NCBI GenBank assembly: GCA_013215385.1
Contig: JABSOY010000007.1
Location: 248,001-312,000, forward strand
Source of the DNA: Colwellia sp.
GTDB taxonomy: Bacteria > Pseudomonadota > Gammaproteobacteria > Enterobacterales > Alteromonadaceae
Length of the DNA: 64,000 bases
Direction of reading: 5' to 3'
This document shows positions 1-8,681 of the stretch, piece after piece. Numbering within the stretch: the first letter of the stretch is position 1; each line of letters begins with the position of its first letter. The notes under the pieces were generated by a model. It was not told where the DNA came from. It did not search any database and saw nothing but the letters and a program-made list of their open reading frames with translations. The position numbers and the translations under genes were made by a program.

Positions 1-1535
1 GGACAAAAAACACAAAGATCTTTAATCTTTTGTTGAGCAGCTAAGCGCTCTTCATAGGTAGCATCTTTACTATGAATAGCATGAGTAATAGCAACATTCT
101 CTAATGCATAACAAAATCGATCATAATGAGACATAGGATCCCACTTACGAGCATCATCAGCCCAAGCATAACTTACCAGCATAACGCCACCGCCCTCAGA
201 GCCCATTCTTTCACTTGGATAATACATATAGCGATTAGGCAAGTCAGTATTAGAGCCTCCACCATAAATATTATTATCTGTTTCCCAAAAGCGCTCTCTA
301 AATTCTAGTAATACTTTGGTTGCGGCATCGTAATGTAATTCTCGAATCGCCTGACGTTTACGTTGACTAAATTCAGGCCAAACATGAACAGTTCTAAAAC
401 TTGCAAAAGGAACAGTAACAACCACTTCATCCCAGCTATCGTGAGAGAGTAAATCAGTGTTTACTTGGTCTTGTGCTGCTTGAGTACTAATAAATTTTGA
501 TATTTTGGTATTAATACGAATTTGACCTGTCTTGGTATCTTTATAAAGATCAACCAAAGTTTGGTTTCTATAAGTCACACTATCTAAGTTTTGTTGTTCA
601 AAATATGCCGTTGAAAATAAATCTGTCCCCCCTTTAATCAGCCAAAAAGGAGTTTCTGAGGTGATTATCGCTAACTCAATAAAACTTTGAATAAAAGAAT
701 AAGACATACGCGAAGCTAGGTTTTCGATAACCCCAATCATTTCAATCGCATTCTCAGAGAAGTGTTCGTCGGACTCGACAAACTCTAATAAATAACGACG
801 CATTGAGTATTCACCGTAATCTTTAATTATTTTTGGCCAAGCAGTTTTGGGGTCTTCCTCAACCATACGTCTTAAACCACCAATAGCTTTATCAAGTAAA
901 ATACTTGATTGAACATTTTCATTTTCTGCCAAATTATAATTTAAAAGAGCATTAACATCTGCACCCTTGGCATCGTAGACACTACGATCTACATGTCTAT
1001 AGTTAACATGAAGAAAGTTATTACCTGTTGCTGGTGGTAAAATTATTTCGCCTTTAGGAACCCCTGCATTGGCACCTTCATTACTACCATCACTGCGAAC
1101 AGGATTATCAATTTGGTCAGATGTGGCATCGGTCTTTGAGATACTACGATTTAGAAAAGCTTGCTTCTCTACGCCCGTTTCATCAATTAAGTACTGTACG
1201 AGTTTATGCATATCAGGAATGCGCATTGCACCTGCTTCACCTGATAAACTGGAATCTTCAAAATAGGTTTTTTCAGGCGTATTACGAAAGGTTTTAATAC
1301 GACCACCAACACGGGTATTTGCCTCGACGATAGTAACGGTATGGCCAGCTTTACGTAATAATGACGCAGAAACCATACCTGCAATACCACAGCCAACGAC
1401 TAATATATTTTTTTTTGTTGCGCTACTTTCAGGTAAACCATTTTCTAAATACGTTAAATAAGCCTGACTAACCTCATCTTGCTCGAACGGAAGTAAACCG
1501 TGTAAATCACTATCTAATTTGTCCATTGTACTCAT
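1..1535 (-). CDS. Flavin monoamine oxidase / L-amino-acid oxidase-like protein (C-terminus off the left edge)
   Basis: This is an FAD-dependent amine oxidase, expected to oxidatively deaminate an amino acid or amine to an oxo acid or aldehyde, ammonia and hydrogen peroxide. The frame is open for 511 codons from the ATG at 1535 to the window edge, so the C-terminus is missing. A Rossmann FAD-binding motif, GCGIAG, lies at residues 48-53, followed by the ribose-binding Glu71 and GGRI at 77-80. The segment EAGAMRIP (100-107) is typical of the L-amino-acid oxidase branch. There is no signal peptide, and about 40 residues precede the Rossmann fold. AGGA sits about 8 bases before the start. The gene is read leftward, away from the helicase, and has a perfect palindrome in its upstream region. 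The amine oxidase superfamily is certain; the substrate cannot be told from sequence. Confidence 0.85.
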   Translation of the reverse strand, partial: MSTMDKLDSDLHGLLPFEQDEVSQAYLTYLENGLPESSATKKNILVVGCGIAGMVSASLLRKAGHTVTIVEANTRVGGRIKTFRNTPEKTYFEDSSLSGEAGAMRIPDMHKLVQYLIDETGVEKQAFLNRSISKTDATSDQIDNPVRSDGSNEGANAGVPKGEIILPPATGNNFLHVNYRHVDRSVYDAKGADVNALLNYNLAENENVQSSILLDKAIGGLRRMVEEDPKTAWPKIIKDYGEYSMRRYLLEFVESDEHFSENAIEMIGVIENLASRMSYSFIQSFIELAIITSETPFWLIKGGTDLFSTAYFEQQNLDSVTYRNQTLVDLYKDTKTGQIRINTKISKFISTQAAQDQVNTDLLSHDSWDEVVVTVPFASFRTVHVWPEFSQRKRQAIRELHYDAATKVLLEFRERFWETDNNIYGGGSNTDLPNRYMYYPSERMGSEGGGVMLVSYAWADDARKWDPMSHYDRFCYALENVAITHAIHSKDATYEERLAAQQKIKDLCVFC

Positions 1536-1647
1536 TATTTTTAATCCTTTTAAATTAAAGCCTTAAGGCACAGATACTCGGTAAATACGGTAAACTAATC
1601 ACTCATTACTGCTAAGTTCACCTTAATCATTTGAAATTAAAATACCC

Positions 1648-1661
1648 AGTGGTTAACCACT
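1648..1661. promoter_or_regulatory. Perfect 14-bp palindrome upstream of the amine oxidase gene
   Basis: AGTGGTTAACCACT reads the same on both strands and lies about 113 bases upstream of the amine oxidase start. The size and position fit an operator for a dimeric regulator. No regulator gene is adjacent, so the binding protein is unknown. Confidence 0.4.
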
Positions 1662-2087
1662 TAAGCGGATATTTTCAAGTATAGAAAATAATCAAATCAA
1701 TAATATTTCGCTTATTACCTACATGATTATTTTTACTTAACCTCTTCACTATCGTTAAGCTAATGTAATAATTAACTTATTCGCTTATGTTCCCTCTATA
1801 AAGTGTTTAAAATCGAGGTCAATCAGTAATAGCTGTGAGTTAATTGTTCATTTGACAGAGGTTATTTAGATGTTAAGTATTGGTAATATTTTTGTAAAAG
1901 CAAATGTGATAAGCATTTTTATCAATATCGTTAATCGGTTAATTTTTGAAGGGAGATAATAAGAAGCACAATTAGCAAACTGTAGCTTAGTCATTAAACG
2001 ACTTTACAAGCGCTATTATTGAGTTTTTAGAAAAGGTTGGAGTACATTGTTAAATCATCTCAACGAAACAAAGTATTCATAGATGTA

Positions 2088-2133
2088 AGCCAGTTGTATA
2101 ATGCACGAGTATATTACTGTGCATTAACTGGCT
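2088..2133. repeat. Imperfect inverted repeat downstream of the helicase gene
   Basis: AGCCAGTT plus ATGCAC on the left mirror GTGCAT plus AACTGGCT on the right. The arms are about 15-19 bases and differ by a four-base insertion; a 12-base AT-rich centre separates them. There is no T-run on either side, so it is not a standard terminator for the helicase that ends at 2212. It may be a small mobile-repeat remnant, an mRNA 3'-end structure or a binding site. Confidence 0.45.
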
Positions 2134-2211
2134 ACAGAGCTAAAAGCAATGATATTATTAGAGATTTAAAGCAAGTAGATAAATCACTTAGTGAAGTTAA
2201 TTTGATTGAGG

Positions 2212-3522
2212 CTATTCTGGGTCTGTATATCCCGACCAAATATCTGCATTTATTGCTGGTTTCTTTTTGCGTTTTTTCTTACCCGTGCCTTCTGGTTTTG
2301 CCATAGGCTTCGCTGCGGCAGTGATTGAATCACTACTGACTTCAGCTACTTCAAAGCCTTTTACTTGTTCACGTTCAAGTCGAATTTTGTTTTTCTTTTC
2401 GATTATTTTGAAATGGTGATAATCTTCATGGTCGATAAGCGATATTGCTAAACCTACTTCACCAGCACGGCCACTTCGACCAATACGGTGCATGTAGTCT
2501 GATGGGCTTCTAGGCAAGTTAAAATTGATTACCACGGGCAGTTTTTCGATGTCTAGTCCGCGCGCGGCAATATCGGTTGCAATTAGCACTTCAATATCGC
2601 CAGCTTTAAAACCGTCAAGCACGCGGCTACGTTCGCCTTGGCCTTTATCGCCATGAAATACCTCGGCGGTAATACCGCGTTTAGCAAGTTTTTCAGCTAA
2701 GTGCTCACAGTGGTGTTTGGCATTGACAAAAATAAGCGCTTGTCGCCATTCGTTTTGCTTAATTAAATGCGCTACCACGGCTGTTTTATCGCCCTTGTTA
2801 ACGGTAAATACTCGCTGTACTAAGGTGCTGGCATCAGCACTTTGTACTTGTATTTCAATCGGATTGTTTAGTAACTCTTGAGTTAACGCCTTTACTTGCT
2901 CAGGAAAGGTCGCTGAAAATAATAAAATTTGTTTTTTCTTTGGCAGTAATGCTAACAAGGCAGTTAGTTCTTCAGTAAAGCCTAAACTTAACATTCTGTC
3001 GGCTTCATCAAGTACTAAAGTGCTAACCAAATCGAGTTTAATAGCATTGCTTGAAATTAAGTCGAGTAATCGACCAGGCGTGGCCACCAAAATATCAGTG
3101 CCTCCACGTAATGCCAGCATTTGAGTATTCACTGATACGCCACCAAACACGGCAAGCGTTTTAATCGCGCCGTTAAGATGTGCTGCATAAGATTTAATGC
3201 TGTCGGCAACTTGTTTGGCAAGTTCTCGAGTAGGCACTAAAATCAGCCCGGTAACATAGTTACCTTGCTTTTTTTTACTCGTTAATCGTTTGTCAGCATC
3301 TTGCTGTTGAAAAATATGCTGCAACATAGGCAGGGCAAAGGTAGCCGTTTTACCAGAACCGGTATTTGCCCCGGCAATTAAATCACGACCAGCTAATACA
3401 CTTGGGATAGCTTGCGCTTGAATAGGCGTTGGCTGCAGATATTCCAACTCAGTTACTCGAGCTAAAAGAGGTGTAATAAGGCCAAGTTCTTTAAAGTTGG
3501 CTGGCGTTGTAACAGAGGTCAT
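2212..3522 (-). CDS. rhlE: DEAD-box ATP-dependent RNA helicase, RhlE type
   Basis: This cytoplasmic RNA helicase unwinds short RNA duplexes during ribosome assembly or mRNA decay. Such helicases often matter for growth in the cold. All the core motifs are visible: Q motif PTPIQ (31-35), Walker A ANTGSGKT (52-59), PTRELA, DEAD within VLDEADRM, SAT, and the C-terminal HRIGRSGRAG. The short basic tail, rich in Lys near residues 413-420, is the usual RNA-binding extension of the RhlE/RhlB/SrmB class. The length of 436 aa is normal. The ATG at 3522 is the natural start, about 10 residues before the FxELGL motif. It stands alone, with long intergenic regions on both sides. Family is certain; the choice of RhlE over a sister paralogue is a best fit. 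Confidence 0.9.
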   Translation of the reverse strand: MTSVTTPANFKELGLITPLLARVTELEYLQPTPIQAQAIPSVLAGRDLIAGANTGSGKTATFALPMLQHIFQQQDADKRLTSKKKQGNYVTGLILVPTRELAKQVADSIKSYAAHLNGAIKTLAVFGGVSVNTQMLALRGGTDILVATPGRLLDLISSNAIKLDLVSTLVLDEADRMLSLGFTEELTALLALLPKKKQILLFSATFPEQVKALTQELLNNPIEIQVQSADASTLVQRVFTVNKGDKTAVVAHLIKQNEWRQALIFVNAKHHCEHLAEKLAKRGITAEVFHGDKGQGERSRVLDGFKAGDIEVLIATDIAARGLDIEKLPVVINFNLPRSPSDYMHRIGRSGRAGEVGLAISLIDHEDYHHFKIIEKKNKIRLEREQVKGFEVAEVSSDSITAAAKPMAKPEGTGKKKRKKKPAINADIWSGYTDPE

Positions 3523-4353
3523 TAATATAAAGGGCTCAAAACAAAGATAAGTGTCACTATTTTAGCGCACTTATGTCTTATTAAGTTAGTGAAATCTGGT
3601 AAACAATGCCTTAGTGTTAATCAAACCCGAGCATAGCTCAATATAGTTCTTGTTATGCCCGACTTATCTACCTTATTTTGATGATTAAATAGGTGATCAT
3701 CATGCTGCTATAATCTCGCAGCACTATACAATTATCTCATTAACAACTTTTCTTCAGCAGACATCTCATCAAACATTATCGGTCTGTTGACAATCCCTGC
3801 TCAGCTGTCGATAAATCATCTAATATAGAGGTATTTTGCATGGCGTTTTATAACACTATACTCCCCATATTTTAGCCGTTCTTAAGGTGATTTTATTTAG
3901 TGTAATGATTTCAATGAGCCAATATTCATTTTAATAATATTGTTATGTGCCGCTATTATCTGTCCTGTTCACCAGTAATGACCTTTATATTCACTAATAA
4001 TGTAAAGAAAAACCAAACGGTAAACTTATAATAAACGTACAAACGGGCTATGAACCTCCAATGTGCCAATAAATGATACTCCAAACCATATAATGACAAG
4101 ACAGATAATATATATTTTTTGGATACACTAGTCTGAAGTGTTACTTGAACGATGGATCATCATAATTAATAACACGCGGTGTTATCGTCTAACTATATTT
4201 TCATACTGAAACCAGTTTAAATTACTGCCTGTTGTTATTATGGTGCTAATTCAATGGATTAGTGAGTTCGGCTGTGTCAGCTTTTTTTGCACTACTATTA
4301 TATTAATATTCGCAAAGTTATTCATCACATTGAAATTGTTTGACATTTTCAGC
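3523..4353. other. Long intergenic region with no gene recognised
   Basis: About 830 AT-rich bases between the helicase start and the sigma-54 promoter of the PEP-CTERM gene. Only very short open frames are present, with no recognisable protein fragments. A weak hairpin, GCTG-TGT-CAGC followed by seven T (4271-4288), could be a minimal terminator. Confidence 0.6.
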
Positions 4354-4371
4354 TAGGCATACTTTTTGCCT
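4354..4371 (+). promoter_or_regulatory. Sigma-54 (RpoN) -24/-12 promoter of the PEP-CTERM gene
   Basis: The sequence TAGGCATACTTTTTGCC has GG at 4356-4357 and GC at 4368-4369 with exactly ten bases between them, and a T-rich stretch before GC. This matches the TGGCAC-N5-TTGC consensus. It lies about 75 bases before the ATG at 4446, a normal leader length. PEP-CTERM genes in floc- or EPS-forming proteobacteria are known to depend on RpoN with the PrsK/PrsR two-component system, which supports the call. Confidence 0.75.
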
Positions 4372-4445
4372 AATGCTTTAAAAAATAACAATTAACGATT
4401 TTACTACGTACCTTTCCAAACTTTATGGGAGGGGATTAAAAGGAA

Positions 4446-5123
4446 ATGAACTTGAAATTTAAATTTTTAAATGCAGCAGTTGTTTGTCTGATTTTTTCAG
4501 TGAGTGCAATAACCAATATAGCCAGTGCCGGATTAATCGAAGAAACATGGCAAGGTACAGTCACTTCATCTTCGACTACTTCTGTTTTAAGTATTGGCGA
4601 GATAGCAACGTGGACGATACAGTATGACGATAGCTCATTAATCATGCATGAGTACACTGAAGGCCAGGATGGAATAGCAGGCACTGCCGACGATGCGGTG
4701 AATCAAACATTCGATGCGAGCTGCCCCGGAGGTGAATATTGCGCGCAATACATGATGTTTGCAGATGCCTTGTTTAATTTAGACGCTTTCGAACTACCAA
4801 TGTTAGAGTTTATGCGCGCTAACGGCGAAGTCGAAAATGACTTCAAAGACAAGCATTATGCATGGAGATATGCAAGTACATCTGGGTCTAACTATTATGA
4901 GATGGAATTCGGCTCGAGTGAGTTTAGATACCGTGCTGGTCACGAGGATGTCGTGTACTACAAATATACAAACAAAGGAGCGCGTACAGTAAGTTTGAAT
5001 GAAATAAAGATGGTAAGTTCGCGTTCAATCGTTGATGTTCCTGAGCCATCAACTTTAGCTATTTTAGCATTGGCAATGATTGGTTTAACATCTCGTCGAT
5101 TTATGAAAAGTCTTATTAAGTAA
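4446..5123 (+). CDS. PEP-CTERM sorting-domain protein
   Basis: This secreted protein has an N-terminal signal peptide (roughly residues 1-28, ending near NIASA) and a C-terminal PEP-CTERM tripartite tail: VPEPST at about 198-203, a hydrophobic stretch LAILALAMIGL, then a basic end SRRFMKSLIK. Proteins of this kind are cut and attached by an exosortase (EpsH family) after export, and usually belong to the extracellular matrix or surface. The 225-aa body is novel to me, rich in Ser, Thr, Tyr and acidic residues with only a few Cys, and no catalytic motif is visible. A strong purine-rich ribosome site, GGAGGGG, and a closer AAAAGG precede the ATG. It is monocistronic: sigma-54 promoter in front, hairpin terminator behind. 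No exosortase or EPS gene is in the window, so sorting must rely on genes elsewhere. Confidence 0.88.
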   Translation: MNLKFKFLNAAVVCLIFSVSAITNIASAGLIEETWQGTVTSSSTTSVLSIGEIATWTIQYDDSSLIMHEYTEGQDGIAGTADDAVNQTFDASCPGGEYCAQYMMFADALFNLDAFELPMLEFMRANGEVENDFKDKHYAWRYASTSGSNYYEMEFGSSEFRYRAGHEDVVYYKYTNKGARTVSLNEIKMVSSRSIVDVPEPSTLAILALAMIGLTSRRFMKSLIK

Positions 5124-5187
5124 GTTTTATTAAAATTAATTATCGACTGTGGTATGCCAGATCCAAGGTTATCGATAATCAACAAGA

Positions 5188-5212
5188 AGCATTTACCTAT
5201 TAGGTAAATGCT
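5188..5212 (+). terminator. Hairpin terminator after the PEP-CTERM gene
   Basis: An 11-bp perfect stem, AGCATTTACCT / AGGTAAATGCT, with a three-base loop lies 65 bases after the stop codon. Only a weak pyrimidine tract (GCTTTC) follows, so termination strength is uncertain. Confidence 0.65.
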
Positions 5213-6200
5213 GCTTTCATAAAACAGTATTATTCGACGAATTTTATTTTTTAATCTCGGCTTTAAAACATTGCACTTTTAGCGTTCAACTAACCTAAAA
5301 AAAGAACATAACTAACATCTCGTTTGCGTGCAGAAGCGCCTAAATGAAAGTTGGAATTTTACTTCACCATGTGCTCCACACCGTCTTATAAAATATTTTC
5401 AGACCATTTACCCTAAGGAAAAATAGACTTACCATTCAGTATTACTAAAAAATACTCATAGATAAGTACTGTGATAAAGGCTACAAAAAATAAAAACGGA
5501 TCATTATCAGAAACTTGTTTACTAGCTCTTTTACCCTGCAAGCATTGGTTGGACGCAAGAGACTGTTGAAACTCAAAAAGTTTATAAAGAAAAAATAGTG
5601 GTCACTAGTTCACGTAGAACAAGGAGCACCCCTCACTGACTTTATATCCCCAGTAGAAATATTGCCGTGGATACTCTAAAAAGAAAATAAATACTCGTCT
5701 ATTCAATGCCTGATGATAATGCAGCAAGTTATTTAATGGCATTAAAAAATAAAAGAGCACGCAACCTATGACCTCATCATGAGAAAATAGGGTTTACAAT
5801 AAATAGTCGAATAAGCCAAAACGAATCAGTTGAGTAGTTAGCTCCAACTCAAGGTGAAAATTTATTCGCTATGACTTAAACAATCTATCAAACTGATTTA
5901 TAGTTCATCAATACAACAATCATCTTTAAAAAAGCGATAACTTCCGACAACTTTTTCATAGTTAACAACACCAAAAGAAGGTACACTTTTCACATCTTTG
6001 AATAGCCAGACCAGCTGATACAAAGTCCGATGTATAACACAAAAAAGTAGCGCCAGAAACTGCTAACTATTGCTGTAATGTGCCAACTACAATACTTTTT
6101 GTTCTAACTGAACTAATTTTTTGCAGATAAGTACTCGTTGGATACCCTAATTACTTCATCTCGACGTCATCGTTAGATCATTACTTTAATGTTCCAACTT
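5213..6200. other. Gene-poor decayed region
   Basis: Apart from the receptor remnant at 5538-5690, this stretch up to the end of minE has no intact gene. A short open segment begins MPDDNAASYLMALKNKRA at about 5707; it has a protein-like composition but no family I recognise and could belong to the same or another broken gene. Confidence 0.5.
5538..5690 (+). pseudogene. Remnant of a TonB-dependent receptor N-terminus
   Basis: Reading the plus strand with two frame changes gives a recognisable TonB-box and plug start. One frame from 5538 gives a segment ending in EKIVVTSSRRTRS. A shifted frame from 5632 gives LTDFISPVEIL. The first frame then resumes at 5661 with IAVDTLKR before a stop at 5688. 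Together these match the usual 'VVTSSRR ... SPVPVEIL.VDTLK' start of outer-membrane receptors. The rest of the barrel is absent. Upstream (about 5515-5560) a Leu-rich stretch in another frame may be the old signal peptide. It is a decayed fragment, not a functional gene. Confidence 0.6.
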
Positions 6201-6479
6201 CTAGTCAGGATTATTCTCATCCTGCAACTCAATATTTAACTCTAATACGTTTAATTCACCACCTTTATTATCAAGGTTGATCGACAAACTTTTATCCGAA
6301 ACCTGGACGTACTTACGTAAGACGTTAAGAATATCCTCCGTTAATTGTGGTAAGTAGTCGGGCTGTTTATTTCTATTATTACGTTCATGTGCAACAATAA
6401 TTTGTAAACGCTCTTTGGCTTTTGAGGCCGTTGTTCCTTGCTTTTCTTTTTTACGTAAAAAATAATCAAGCAATGCCAT
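6201..6479 (-). CDS. minE: Cell division topological specificity factor MinE
   Basis: MinE stimulates the MinD ATPase and drives the pole-to-pole oscillation that keeps MinC away from mid-cell. The 92-aa protein starts MALLDYFLRKKE, with the N-terminal amphipathic membrane-targeting region, then the anti-MinCD segment (AKERLQIIVAHERNN, about residues 20-34), then the dimerisation domain. The frame is open for 15 more codons upstream, but those lie inside minD. The start at 6479 fits the family and leaves one base between the minD stop (6481) and the minE start. It is the last gene of minCDE. Confidence 0.96.
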   Translation of the reverse strand: MALLDYFLRKKEKQGTTASKAKERLQIIVAHERNNRNKQPDYLPQLTEDILNVLRKYVQVSDKSLSINLDNKGGELNVLELNIELQDENNPD

Positions 6480-6480
6480 G

Positions 6481-7290
6481 TTAACCTCCAAATAAACGAC
6501 TAAGAATGCCTTTTTTCTCGGCAACTAAAAATCTAAACTCAACTGTTTCACCTAACAGGCGATCAATCACATCTTGGTAGGCTTTACCTGCGTCACTTTC
6601 AGTATCTAAAATAACGGGTTCACCTGCATTCGATGCTTTAAGTACCGCTTGTGATTCTGGAATAACACCTAACAAAGGTATCGCTAAAATGTCTTCAACA
6701 TCTTCAACGCTGAGCATTTCGCCCTCTGCTACCCGCTTAGGAGAATAACGTGTTAATAAAAGATGTTCTTTGATAGGTTCTAAGCCAAGCTCAGCTCGGC
6801 GAGAACGGCTAGCTAACATACCTAGAATTCGGTCAGAGTCACGTACTGATGATACTTCTGGATTTGTGGTAACTATGGCTTCATCTGCATAATAAAGTGC
6901 CATCATAGCACCAGCTTCAATACCGGCTGGTGAGTCGCAAATAATATAATCGAATCTTTCGCCCAGATCTTCGAGCACTTTACCGACATTTTCTTTATTT
7001 AATGCATCTTTATCGCGCGTTTGTGAAGCGGGTAATATTGATAAACTGCTGACACGTTTGTCTTTAATTAATGCCTGATTTAATGTCGCTTCACCATTAA
7101 TTACATTAACAAAGTCATAAACGACGCGACGCTCACAGCCCATAATAAGATCAAGATTACGTAAACCAATATCAAAATCAATTAATACAACTTTATGGCC
7201 TTTTAATGCCAAGCCGATACCAATAGCGGCGCTTGATGTCGTTTTACCAACGCCACCCTTTCCTGATGTTACTACTATTATTCGTGCCAT
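6481..7290 (-). CDS. minD: Septum site-determining ATPase MinD
   Basis: MinD is the membrane-cycling ATPase of the Min system; it recruits MinC to the membrane and is displaced by MinE. The deviant Walker A motif GKGGVGKT is at residues 10-17, the switch region CDSPAGIE follows in the middle, and the C-terminus ends in the amphipathic membrane-targeting helix KKGILSRLFGG. The 269 residues are the standard length. It is transcribed after minC with a 25-base gap and is effectively fused to minE by a one-base gap, which suggests translational coupling. Confidence 0.97.
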   Translation of the reverse strand: MARIIVVTSGKGGVGKTTSSAAIGIGLALKGHKVVLIDFDIGLRNLDLIMGCERRVVYDFVNVINGEATLNQALIKDKRVSSLSILPASQTRDKDALNKENVGKVLEDLGERFDYIICDSPAGIEAGAMMALYYADEAIVTTNPEVSSVRDSDRILGMLASRSRRAELGLEPIKEHLLLTRYSPKRVAEGEMLSVEDVEDILAIPLLGVIPESQAVLKASNAGEPVILDTESDAGKAYQDVIDRLLGETVEFRFLVAEKKGILSRLFGG

Positions 7291-7315
7291 AGACCGAATA
7301 TCCTTAATAAATAGA

Positions 7316-8071
7316 CTAAATGAGTTTTGACGACACCAATTCAGTGTCAGATAAATGTATATAGGCCGGTGAGTTCCAATGCTGTTCCATTGACTCGCTC
7401 AGCCAATAGTTACCATTGATAGAAACCAACTCTGCTTCAAGGTTTTGACAATAGATTTGTGCTTGATGATGACCTTTAGCCCCAGCGATTGCTCGGCCGC
7501 GTAATGAGCCATAAACATGAATATTGCCATCGGCAATAACTTCTGCTCCTGCTGATACCGAACCAATAATCACTAAATTCTGACCCTTAGCATAAATTTG
7601 CTGACCTGAACGAATTTGTCCACGGTGTATTTTGTCAGTGTATAACGCAAGCTGAGGAGCAACTTCTACTGGTTGAGTCTTTATCGCGCTTGCCGGTTTA
7701 GCTGCCACTGGCTTAATCGACGTATCAACTTTCGCTTTATTATTAACTGAATTATTTGCTGACTGACTTGCTGAGTTAACAAACGAGAAACCCAAATCAC
7801 GAATAAGTTTTTTCTGCTCTTTAGCTACAGAGCCGGTAAAACCGACAAAAGTGAATTTTAATTCTTCAACCAGTAATTTTACCGCTTGATAATCAATAGA
7901 ACTGTCTACTCGTTCAATATCAACAATAATAGGAAGCAAATAAAAAAATTCAGGTGCTTGGGCAATTTTATTTATCAAATCTTCACGAAGGTCTACTAAT
8001 GTTGTCGTTTTCAAATGTAAAACAGATAAAGTAAAGCTCGACCCTTTAAATTCAATACTGGCATCTGCCAT
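7316..8071 (-). CDS. minC: Septum site-determining inhibitor MinC
   Basis: MinC blocks FtsZ polymerisation away from mid-cell. The N-terminal FtsZ-interacting domain (about 1-105) is followed by a linker rich in Ala, Lys and Pro (about 110-140) and a C-terminal beta-helix that binds MinD. The conserved RSGQQIYAKGQNLVIIGSVS stretch and GNIHVYGSLRGRA in the beta-helix identify it. The 251 aa are typical. It heads minCDE and lies only 92 bases after zapA on the same strand, so both division blocks may share transcripts. Confidence 0.95.
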   Translation of the reverse strand: MADASIEFKGSSFTLSVLHLKTTTLVDLREDLINKIAQAPEFFYLLPIIVDIERVDSSIDYQAVKLLVEELKFTFVGFTGSVAKEQKKLIRDLGFSFVNSASQSANNSVNNKAKVDTSIKPVAAKPASAIKTQPVEVAPQLALYTDKIHRGQIRSGQQIYAKGQNLVIIGSVSAGAEVIADGNIHVYGSLRGRAIAGAKGHHQAQIYCQNLEAELVSINGNYWLSESMEQHWNSPAYIHLSDTELVSSKLI

Positions 8072-8163
8072 AAAGAAGGTTTTCCTAAAATAAGGTAGTT
8101 CAATGGTGCTAACTATTAACGCGGTAATTTCACCGATTTATAAACCATGGAAAGTAGCGATAA

Positions 8164-8451
8164 TTAGCACTCTATAGCGTTTTTCAATGTAGCAAGTAAG
8201 GCATTGTGCCCTTGCTGATAGCGCTCAATTTTATTATCAGCCATTAATAATGAATAACTTAAATTAACGGATGCCATCAATAAAGCACTTTCGCTACTTC
8301 GAGAGCCCGGCTGCTGCTTAATGTCATTACACATAACAGCAAGTCGACAAGCTGCTTGCTTTAAATTCTCTGCTTGTTCAGCTGAGCAAGCAAACTGATG
8401 TTGCTTACCCAAAATTTCAATGCTGATCCCTTCAGAGTCTTTAGCAGACAT
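8164..8451 (-). CDS. zapA: Cell division protein ZapA
   Basis: ZapA binds and bundles FtsZ filaments at the Z ring. The 95-aa protein has the N-terminal globular ZapA fold (ISIEILGKQHQFACS near the start) and a C-terminal helical region with the family's SLLMASVNLSYSLL pattern. Its ATG shares a base with the stop of the preceding coiled-coil gene (TAATG), so the two are translationally coupled. In many gammaproteobacteria 6S RNA follows zapA; here only 92 bases separate it from minC and no 6S RNA is visible. Confidence 0.9.
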   Translation of the reverse strand: MSAKDSEGISIEILGKQHQFACSAEQAENLKQAACRLAVMCNDIKQQPGSRSSESALLMASVNLSYSLLMADNKIERYQQGHNALLATLKNAIEC

Positions 8452-8681
8452 TAACTAAGCTCTTCGACACTTTGTAATTTGTCTAATAAACTCGTTAATG
8501 CATTATTGGTTTGCTTTTGCTTTTCTTCATTTTCGAGAGCTTCAAGTTGAAAAGTTTCATTTTCATCTATCAGCCCTGCTTTTTGTTGCTCAAGTTCTGC
8601 GACAAGCGTTTTAAGTTTATTGTTTTTATCAATTATTTTTTCGATCAGTTGTTCGAGTTGAGGGAGAGTATTTTCTAACAT
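8451..8681 (-). CDS. Small coiled-coil protein upstream of zapA (TIGR02449 / ZapB-like)
   Basis: This 76-aa protein is almost entirely heptad-repeat coiled coil (LEQLIEKIIDKNNKL, then a long Glu/Gln/Leu-rich helix). The family is a short gammaproteobacterial protein encoded directly before zapA, and it resembles ZapB, which links ZapA to the chromosome-bound MatP. Function as a Z-ring accessory is inferred from position and architecture. The ATG at 8681 is the only good start, and its stop overlaps the zapA start by one base. Confidence 0.75.
   Translation of the reverse strand: MLENTLPQLEQLIEKIIDKNNKLKTLVAELEQQKAGLIDENETFQLEALENEEKQKQTNNALTSLLDKLQSVEELS

Larger units (their letters stand above)
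1536..2211. other. Intergenic region between the amine oxidase start and the helicase 3' end
   Basis: This region is AT-rich and holds the amine oxidase promoter region and two inverted repeats (1648-1661 and 2088-2133). A TTG-started frame beginning at 2037 runs into the antisense of the helicase end and has no family resemblance, so I do not treat it as a gene. No RNA gene was recognised. Confidence 0.6.

Noticed and set aside
2037-2306. 89-codon frame starting at TTG
   Set aside because: The last third is antisense to the helicase end, the rest spans the inverted repeat, and no family is recognised.
4271-4288. GCTG/CAGC hairpin with seven T as a terminator
   Set aside because: The stem is only 4 bp and it is not close to the end of any gene, so it is mentioned only in the intergenic entry.
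8072-8163. Possible 6S RNA after zapA
   Set aside because: Only 92 bases are available and no 6S-like structure was seen; 6S RNA must be elsewhere.
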